In this document: positions 58,800 through 64,000 of the stretch, piece by piece | Position numbering within the stretch: the first letter of the stretch is position 1 | Layout of the letters: each line of letters starts with the position of its first letter | Assembly: GCF_011045035.1 (NCBI RefSeq) | Contig: NZ_JAALAA010000014.1 | Coordinates: 1 to 64,000, forward strand | DNA: 64,000 nucleotides | Origin: Nocardioides turkmenicus | Lineage (GTDB): Bacteria; Actinomycetota; Actinomycetes; Propionibacteriales; Nocardioidaceae | Reading direction: 5' to 3' | Made by a program: the position numbers and the translations under genes | The notes under the pieces: model-generated | Databases searched by the model: none | What the model was told of the DNA's origin: nothing | The model's input: only the letters and a program-made list of their open reading frames with translations

Positions 58800-61304
58800 T
58801 CAAGGATTCAGGTAGCGCCCGGTGATGCTGCGCTGGTTGGCGGCAACCTGTTCCGGCGTGCCGGTGGCGACGATGCGTCCGCCAGCCTCTCCGCCTCCGG
58901 GGCCGAGGTCGACGATGTAGTCGGCGTTGGCGATCATGTCGAGGTCGTGCTCGATGATTACGACCGTGGCTCCGTTGTCGATCAGGCGCTGCAGCACTCG
59001 CAGCAGCACCTGCACGTCGAGGGGGTGGAGCCCGATGGAGGGCTCGTCGAGCACGAAGAGGCTGTCGTGCTGATCGCGGTCGATGTCGGAGGCGAGCTTC
59101 AGCCTCTGCGCCTCCCCGCCGGACAGCGCCGTGGTGGATTCGCCGAGCGTCAGGTAGCCGAGCCCGAGCTCGTCGAGCAGCTGGAGGCGCTGGCGCACCT
59201 TCTTGAGGTCGCCGAGAGCAGGAATCGCTTCGGAGACCGTGAGCCGAAGCGCCTCGGGGAGACTGAGCGCTTCGCCCGTGTCGGGGCGGGGCCGGGTGAT
59301 CCCGAGCGCGTCGGAGGCGTAGCGGGAGCCTTCGCACGCCGGACAGACGATGTCGACATCGGGGAGGAACTGGATGTCCAGCGAGATCTGACCGGTCCCG
59401 TCGCATTCCGTGCACCGGAGCTTCCCGGTGTTGTAGGAGAAGTCGCCGGTCTTGAATCCACGTTCTTTCGACGCCGGGAGCGCTGCATAGACCCGGCGCA
59501 GCTGATCGAGAACTCCGCTGTAGGTGCCGATGGTTGAGCGGATGTTCGTGCCGATGGGGGTCGAATCGACGACGTGGACCTTCTCGATACGGCCTCGGTC
59601 GATTGCAGCGACGTGTCCTGGCAGGGGAGTGTTCGATGCGTCCGCGCGCAATGCGGGGACGAGGCTGTCGAGCACGAGGGTGCTCTTGCCTGATCCAGAC
59701 ACTCCGGTGACTGCCGTCAGCCGGCCCTTCGGGATGTCGAGTCCAAGCGCGTGCACCGTGTGCAGCGGCGCCGTCTCGAGATGCACCTTCCCGGAGGAGA
59801 ACACCTCCTCTGTCGATGCCCGGGGGCGCACGATGCCGGGAACCGTGGCCTCGATGAAGGGCGCGATCCGAGAGCGGGGCTCCGTCACGAGGTCTGAAAG
59901 CGGGCCGGAGGCGATGACCTGTCCGCCATGCCGCCCGGAGCCCGGCCCGATCTCGATCATCCACTCGGCGTCGCGCAGGACCTGGACGTCGTGGTCGACG
60001 ACGACGACGGAGTTGCCGTCGGCGAGAAGGCCGCGGACGACCTCGAGCAGCCCTTCGATGTTCGAGGGGTGCAGGCCGATGGACGGCTCGTCGAGGACGT
60101 AGAGCACGCCCGTCGCGCGGCTCCTCACTGCTCGGGAGAGCTGCACCCGCTGTCGCTCACCCGTCGACAGCGTCGAGGCGGCGCGGTCGAGCGCGAGGTA
60201 GCCGAGGCCGAGTTTCTGCAGCATCCGGGCGATGCCCGTCAGGCTCGAAACGATGCTCTCCGCCATCGACGTCATCGTGCTCGGCACCTTCGCCGGGAGC
60301 GCGCCTGCCCAGGCAGACAGGTCGTCCAGAGGCATCGCGGACGCCTCGTCGATCCTCAGGCCGTCGACAAGCGTGGAGCGGGCGCGGTCGTTCAACCGGG
60401 TCCCCTGACAGGCCGGGCAGGTGTGGGTGTTCAGGAATCGCTCTAGCCGGTCGAGGCTCTTCTCGGAGTCTGCCTTCTTCAGGGACTCGGTGATGGCGAC
60501 CCGAGCATTGCGGTACGTCAGGTTGACGTCGAAGACCTTGCCGTTCTTCGAACGGAAAGGAATCGTCCGGGTCTCGGGAGGGCCGTCGAACACGATGCGT
60601 CGTTCGTTCTCCGTCAGCTCGGAGAAGGGCACATCGACACGGACCCCGAGTGCTTCGGCGACCTGTGCGTTGCCGAGGAGTCCGAACCCGGCCCACGCGG
60701 CGACCGCGCCGTCCTCGATGCTCTTCGACTCGTCTGGCACGAGCGACGCGTCGTCGACCTCCCGCACGAAGCCCGTTCCCTGGCAGTTCTCGCACGCCCC
60801 TGCGCTGTTGAAGGCGAAGTCCTCGGCCTCCGGTGGATCGAAGGACGCATGGCACACGGAGCACGTCAGCTGAGCGCCGACGGCGACCTTGATGTCGGGG
60901 TCGTGCCGATGCCCGTTCGGGCACTGATGCGCGCCGAGACGGGAATAGATCAGCCGCAGGCCGTTGAGCAGCTCCGTCGAGGTCCCGAACGTCGACCGGA
61001 TCCCGGCGAAGCCAGGGCGCTGACGCAGAGCGAGCGCAGCGGGAACGTGCTCGACCGAGTCGACGGACGGACGAGCGGCCTGGCTCATCCGTCGTCGGGT
61101 GTAGCTCGACAGCGCCTCGAGGTACCGGCTGGAGCCCTCCGCATACAGCACACCGAGAGCGAGGGACGACTTGCCAGAGCCGGAGACGCCGGAGATCGAC
61201 ACAAGTTTGTTGAGCGGTACGGACACGTCGACGTTCTTGAGGTTGTGCACGCGAGCTCCGCGCACCTCGATCGCAACCGGGGCGTCTGAGGTCACGGAGG
61301 TCAT
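58800..61304 (-). CDS. UvrA-like ATPase (UvrA2/DrrC class)
   Basis: An 834-residue twin-ABC ATPase: first P-loop GVSGSGKSSLALGVL, second TGVSGSGKSTLVLDSL, signatures LSTGERQRVQLSRAV and LSGGEAQRLKLA. Zinc-binding pairs are seen in CSVCHASF, CENCQGTGF, CTECDGTGQI and CPACEGSRY. It is shorter than genuine UvrA (about 950 residues), consistent with the UvrA2 class that lacks part of the UvrB-contacting region and is often tied to drug or DNA-damage resistance. It is coupled to the TetR gene by an ATGA overlap. Whether it acts in repair or in self-protection is open. Confidence 0.9.
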   Translation of the reverse strand: MTSVTSDAPVAIEVRGARVHNLKNVDVSVPLNKLVSISGVSGSGKSSLALGVLYAEGSSRYLEALSSYTRRRMSQAARPSVDSVEHVPAALALRQRPGFAGIRSTFGTSTELLNGLRLIYSRLGAHQCPNGHRHDPDIKVAVGAQLTCSVCHASFDPPEAEDFAFNSAGACENCQGTGFVREVDDASLVPDESKSIEDGAVAAWAGFGLLGNAQVAEALGVRVDVPFSELTENERRIVFDGPPETRTIPFRSKNGKVFDVNLTYRNARVAITESLKKADSEKSLDRLERFLNTHTCPACQGTRLNDRARSTLVDGLRIDEASAMPLDDLSAWAGALPAKVPSTMTSMAESIVSSLTGIARMLQKLGLGYLALDRAASTLSTGERQRVQLSRAVRSRATGVLYVLDEPSIGLHPSNIEGLLEVVRGLLADGNSVVVVDHDVQVLRDAEWMIEIGPGSGRHGGQVIASGPLSDLVTEPRSRIAPFIEATVPGIVRPRASTEEVFSSGKVHLETAPLHTVHALGLDIPKGRLTAVTGVSGSGKSTLVLDSLVPALRADASNTPLPGHVAAIDRGRIEKVHVVDSTPIGTNIRSTIGTYSGVLDQLRRVYAALPASKERGFKTGDFSYNTGKLRCTECDGTGQISLDIQFLPDVDIVCPACEGSRYASDALGITRPRPDTGEALSLPEALRLTVSEAIPALGDLKKVRQRLQLLDELGLGYLTLGESTTALSGGEAQRLKLASDIDRDQHDSLFVLDEPSIGLHPLDVQVLLRVLQRLIDNGATVVIIEHDLDMIANADYIVDLGPGGGEAGGRIVATGTPEQVAANQRSITGRYLNP

Positions 61305-61879
61305 GAATCCTCGCCTTCAGGTCCTGGGCCCTCGAGCCCGCGCAGGACAGCAGCTACCTGAGGCCGGATGTCGTCGGCAGTCAGTCGGACCTTCTCGACG
61401 CCGTCCTGCAGCAGCCAGCCGTCGATGAGAGCGACGACGGTGCGAGCCGACTCGCGCGACATGTTGACCGCCAGAGCTGCTCGCCATCGGTCGTGCCACT
61501 CGCTGGCCAACGCAGCCACCTCGGCGTGCCCGAACCCGTACACCACCATCTCGTAGTCGAGCGCCTGGTAGAAGGAGCTCACCTTCTCCTCGCCCGCGAC
61601 GATCGAGGTGATCGCTTCGACCAGTTGCCGCCGAGACATGGGTCGTGCCAGATCTTCCGTCGGCGTCACCCGTGTCGTCGACAGGTGGCGGAACATCTCC
61701 ACCACCAGGTTCTCCGCCGTCGGGTAGTAGTACGTCACCGATCCCAAGGGGACTCCGGCCTGCGCAGCCACCCGCCGGTGATTCACGCGCCGCGTGCCTT
61801 CCTCGGAGGCTACCTCCAGCGCCGCATCCAAGATCCGCAGCTTCCGGCCTGGGTCGTTCGGAACCCGTCGTGTACTCAT
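61301..61879 (-). CDS. TetR family regulator of the UvrA-like cassette
   Basis: A 192-residue TetR regulator. HTH at about residues 14-60: ILDAALEVASEEGTRRVNHRRVAAQAGVPLGSVTYYYPTAENL (in part). The C-terminal domain ends LQDGVEKVRLTADDIRPQ. It is the first gene of the operon, overlapping the UvrA-like start by 4 bp. A 22-bp near-palindrome lies 24 bp upstream of its ATG, the expected operator for self-repression. Confidence 0.9.
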   Translation of the reverse strand: MSTRRVPNDPGRKLRILDAALEVASEEGTRRVNHRRVAAQAGVPLGSVTYYYPTAENLVVEMFRHLSTTRVTPTEDLARPMSRRQLVEAITSIVAGEEKVSSFYQALDYEMVVYGFGHAEVAALASEWHDRWRAALAVNMSRESARTVVALIDGWLLQDGVEKVRLTADDIRPQVAAVLRGLEGPGPEGEDS

Positions 61880-61902
61880 GTCACCACCTCAAGTGCGAAC
61901 AA

Positions 61903-61924
61903 CTGTACACAGATCTGCGAACAG
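61903..61924. promoter_or_regulatory. TetR operator palindrome
   Basis: CTGTACACAGATCTGCGAACAG reads as an inverted repeat at 18 of 22 positions with a perfect CAGATCTG centre. It is placed 24 bp before the TetR ATG, where it would cover the promoter. Confidence 0.6.
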
Positions 61925-62220
61925 ATATCCACACTCCGGCCGACGAGATGTCCAGACAGGCGTCGGGTGCCGGCAGGGTGGCGCAGCTGTGGGTGACGGC
62001 GGTTCGCGTCGCGGTGCGCGAGAGTCCGCGCGGCGAGCATGGCTGCCGGTCGTGCCAGATGGCGTTCAGTGGGCGCGTTTGGCCACTTCCAGGCCAACGC
62101 CGCGGAGTGCGTCGAGAACATTGATGCACGCCGCGACCGGGATCTGCCGCAGTAGGCTGGCCCTCAGATCCGGCCGCTGGCCTAACCGTCTGCGATGTGC
62201 GTCTAGAGGTTGGTATGTGC
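61925..62220. other. Gene-poor stretch between the cassette and ychF-end copy
   Basis: About 300 bp with no frame that has a start, a ribosome-binding site and protein-like content together. Short open frames cross it on both strands and look like chance. It probably holds the outer part of the TetR promoter and insertion-junction DNA. Confidence 0.5.
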
Positions 62221-62253
62221 GGTGACGTGGTGGAGTTCAGGTTCAACGTCTGA
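62221..62253 (+). repeat. Displaced copy of the ychF 3' end
   Basis: These 33 bp read GDVVEFRFNV-stop, matching the usual actinobacterial YchF C-terminus. They share the exact 14-mer GACGTGGTGGAGTT with ychF (57809-57822 and 62224-62237). No YchF-like sequence precedes them. The direct repeat thus flanks the TetR-UvrA-SDR cassette. Confidence 0.65.
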
Positions 62254-62334
62254 GCCACGCCCCGGACCGGTCGCCGGGGTGGCATGCTGAGCAACCCGTA
62301 CGTCAGATGCACTCATCCCAACACTGGAGGTTCC

Positions 62335-62628
62335 ATGCCCAAGGCTTACTGGGTCAGCGCCTATCGCACCATTTCAGACCCTGAGAAGCTGGCCGCTTAC
62401 AACAAGCTTGCCCCGCTGGCCGTCAAGGCCGGGGGCGGTCGGGTCCTCAGCCGTGGCAGTCGGGTCGTGGCGCACGACGCCGGAATCGCCGAGCGCACCG
62501 TCCTGATCGAGTTCGACAGCTTCGAGCAGGCCGTCGCCGCGCACGAGAGCGCGGCCTACCAGGAGGCGCTGGCCGCCCTCTCCGACGGCGTCGAGCGGGA
62601 CTTCCGCATAGTCGAAGGCCTCGACTGA
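62335..62628 (+). CDS. DUF1330 family protein
   Basis: A 97-residue dimeric ferredoxin-like-fold protein. The pattern YWVSAYRTISDPEKLAAYNKLA, then VKAGGGRVLSRGSRV and RTVLIEFDSFEQAVAAHES, matches DUF1330. No reaction is known for the family. ATG at 62335 with GGAGG (62326-62330). It lies 82 bp downstream of the ychF-end copy. Confidence 0.85.
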   Translation: MPKAYWVSAYRTISDPEKLAAYNKLAPLAVKAGGGRVLSRGSRVVAHDAGIAERTVLIEFDSFEQAVAAHESAAYQEALAALSDGVERDFRIVEGLD

Positions 62629-62648
62629 CCGAAGTCCAGGATCTTCAA

Positions 62649-63107
62649 GTGCCACGAATCGAGCTCAGTACCGAGATCCCGGCGGCGCCGGAACGGTGTT
62701 TCGAGCTGAGCCTGTCTGTGGACGCGCACCAGTCGTCGATGTCGGACTCGGGGGAGCGCGCCATCGCCGGTGTCACTTCCGGCGCGATGCGTCTGGATGA
62801 CTCGGTGACCTGGAGAGCCCGCCATTTCGGGATTCCGTTCACGATGACCTCGGTGATCGTTCAGTACGACGCTCCGCACCGTTTCGTGGACGAGCAGGAA
62901 TCGGGCCCGTTTCGGCGGTGGTGGCATGAGCACCGATTCGAACCAGTCGCCGGCGGCACGCTGATGACGGACGTCGTCGAGTTCGAGTCGCCTGCCGGGT
63001 CGGTCGGGCGGTTGGTGAACGCCCTCGTGCTGACTCGGTACATGACGAAGCTGCTGGAGCAACGGAACGCGTGGTTGGTCGACGCTCTCTCTGCGCCTGT
63101 GGTCTGA
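62649..63107 (+). CDS. SRPBCC/polyketide-cyclase-like protein
   Basis: A 152-residue START/SRPBCC-fold protein: LSTEIPAAPERCFELSLSVDAH at the start, then HFGIPFTMTSVIVQYDAPHRFVDEQ (in part), FEPVAGGTLMTDVVEFESP and a long C-terminal helix. Such proteins bind hydrophobic ligands; function unassigned. GTG start 20 bp after the DUF1330 stop, so the two are probably one operon ending at the hairpin at 63156. Confidence 0.82.
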   Translation: MPRIELSTEIPAAPERCFELSLSVDAHQSSMSDSGERAIAGVTSGAMRLDDSVTWRARHFGIPFTMTSVIVQYDAPHRFVDEQESGPFRRWWHEHRFEPVAGGTLMTDVVEFESPAGSVGRLVNALVLTRYMTKLLEQRNAWLVDALSAPVV

Positions 63108-63155
63108 TGGCTCTCGTGGCGCGAGCACTCGTCTCCCCGTGCTGATGCAGCAGCG

Positions 63156-63200
63156 ACGTGGGAGTCCCGAAGTCACCCGGTGACCTCAGGGCTCCCACGT
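63156..63200 (+). terminator. Terminator after the SRPBCC gene
   Basis: ACGTGGGAG (63156-63164) pairs with CTCCCACGT (63192-63200). TCCC with GGG and GTCA with TGAC pair inside, giving a long interrupted stem followed by TTGCTTG. Confidence 0.7.
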
Positions 63201-63289
63201 TGCTTGCGAGTCAAGGTCGCGGCACCTTCTGCTTCTGCTTGGACCCGGGACGATCTGGCCGTCGATGGCCAGCTCAGAGGCGTACTCGT

Positions 63290-63316
63290 CCATGTCGTGG
63301 AGTTCCGCGTCAACGT
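63290..63316 (+). repeat. Weak third ychF-end-like sequence
   Basis: GTCGTGGAGTTCCGCGTCAACGTCTG resembles the ychF-end copy at 62227-62252 at about 22 of 27 positions (translating as VVEFRVNV). It may be a further remnant of insertions at the same target, or a coincidence. The surrounding 63201-63380 contains no gene I can support. Confidence 0.3.
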
Positions 63317-63380
63317 CTGCAGCCGCCTGCTGGCCACCGCTAGGCTCGGCTGAGGTCTCGGCTGACGGAGTGGAGTTGCG

Positions 63381-63869
63381 ATGGTTGGCCAGGTTGAGGT
63401 GATGTGGATCGTCGGGCTTGTGGCGCTGTGGTGGGTGCCGACGATCGTCGCGCTGGTGCTGATCGTCCGCAGTATCTCTGCCCGGGGACGCATGAGTGGG
63501 CTGGACGTCCTCGACATCGTGATGGTGCTGGTCTTCAGCTGGGCAGGTGCCTTGGTCTACTTCCTCATCGCGTTCCTGCGTCACCGACAGGAGTCCCGAG
63601 CCGTGGTCGCGGTGTCGCCTGCGATCGTGGAGACCGAGACGACCTTGAACGGGGTCGATGAGGCGTACGCGCTGGCCTGGGCCGAAGCGCGTACGGCAGC
63701 CGACGACGACCTGATCGACGTGCTCCGCCAGGCAGGACTCGGGCCGAGTTGGACCGAGCCTGGCCGGCCGCGGGCGGATCTGCTGCTCGCCATCTGGCGG
63801 GCGGGCGCTACCCCGCGATCCGCCTCGAGACAGCTTCGCGAAGCACTCGGCGCACGGTCTGGCGCTTGA
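63381..63869 (+). CDS. PLDc_N-like membrane protein
   Basis: A 162-residue protein with two N-terminal membrane helices (residues 8-30 and 45-66: VLDIVMVLVFSWAGALVYFLIAF) in the layout of the phospholipase-D-nuclease N-terminal domain (PLDc_N). A cytoplasmic C-terminal part rich in Ala and Arg with no catalytic HKD motif follows. Function unknown. ATG at 63381. Confidence 0.7.
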   Translation: MVGQVEVMWIVGLVALWWVPTIVALVLIVRSISARGRMSGLDVLDIVMVLVFSWAGALVYFLIAFLRHRQESRAVVAVSPAIVETETTLNGVDEAYALAWAEARTAADDDLIDVLRQAGLGPSWTEPGRPRADLLLAIWRAGATPRSASRQLREALGARSGA

Positions 63870-63900
63870 CCCTGGTGGGGACCAGGAGAAGTCTGGAGAG

Positions 63901-64000
63901 ATGACTAACCGTGCGATCGATGACTCGCGTTCGCTGCTGACTCTCGGCCGGGTGGACTCGGTGCGGGTCCAGGTCGGCTATCGGGCCAGCCCGGACGAGC
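63901..64000 (+). CDS. Start of an unidentified gene (partial)
   Basis: ATG at 63901 after GGAGAG opens a frame running off the window (33 codons visible, beginning MTNRAIDDSRSLLTLG). The stretch is too short to assign to a family. Confidence 0.5.
   Translation, partial: MTNRAIDDSRSLLTLGRVDSVRVQVGYRASPDE

Noticed and set aside
57979-59964. A long minus-strand frame upstream of the SDR in the cassette
   Set aside because: The part above 58758 overlaps the UvrA-like gene out of frame and lacks protein-like patterns. The SDR start at 58758 has AAGGAG.

Overview
The window is chromosomal DNA of a high-GC Gram-positive actinobacterium. The best guess is a Nocardioidaceae (Nocardioides-type) genome. 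Supporting this are the very high GC content, the WhiJ/AbaA-type small-gene cluster (XRE-DUF5753, DUF397, DUF6879), DUF1707, DUF6328 and DUF4245 proteins, an MsiK-like orphan sugar-ABC ATPase, and at least 14 genes whose start codon lies only 6-8 nt after a TANNNT -10 box (leaderless transcripts). No rRNA, tRNA, CRISPR array, transposase or integrase was recognised.

Layout. 1-5.8 kb: DUF5937/ArsR regulator divergent from an MFS exporter, a hemolysin III-like membrane protein, a cis-prenyltransferase and a PIN-PhoH ATPase. 5.8-15.3 kb: cell-wall transglycosylase, class II fumarase (fumC), a spermidine-synthase-like protein, SDR, an NfeD/SPFH membrane pair, GNAT, zinc-ribbon protein, class I Fe-S fumarase, and an AhpD-like protein. 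15.3-21.2 kb: a complete TPP-riboswitch thiamine operon, thiE-thiO-thiS-thiG-tenI-thiD-thiC, with every junction overlapping. 21-25.6 kb: an imine-reductase-like dehydrogenase, tandem DUF1707 paralogues and a secreted sulfatase. 25.5-29.2 kb: ethanolamine permease-eutB-eutC operon without microcompartment genes. 29.4-37 kb: MsiK-like ATPase, CtaG-like protein, TetR, hydrolase, glpX, and a molybdate operon (HTH-TOBE regulator, modA, modB, modC). 37-43 kb: DUF4245, xseB-xseA, ispH, a YrdC/Sua5 protein, rmuC and a TfoX-like protein. 43.1-46.3 kb: an accessory islet of small genes. 46.3-57.8 kb: xthA, a taurine/nitrate-type ABC importer, a secreted zinc metalloprotease, a GH3 hexosaminidase, a BNR-repeat protein, VOC and PH-domain proteins, and ychF. 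57.9-62.2 kb: a TetR-UvrA-like-SDR cassette that seems to have been inserted at the 3' end of ychF. 62.3-64 kb: DUF1330, SRPBCC and PLDc_N-like genes, and the start of a further gene.

Five features stand out. (1) Palindromic elements sit in frame inside two genes of one thiamine operon (thiO and tenI), and the thiO element recurs as an intergenic inverted repeat before xseB. (2) A second dispersed repeat of about 110 bp occurs at 3.9 and 42.7 kb. (3) A displaced copy of the YchF C-terminus ends at 62253, downstream of a foreign-looking resistance-type cassette, which marks the ychF 3' end as a probable insertion site. (4) A small protein with an IF-2 N-terminal-like domain is split by a -1 frameshift at a lysine codon and lies downstream of an SOS-box-like palindrome. 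(5) Two small cysteine-rich genes, too short for standard ORF cutoffs, flank the DUF397 gene of the WhiJ/AbaA-like cluster.

All calls come from reading the sequence. Family names rest on recognised motifs, not on database searches. GC and codon-use statements are by eye.
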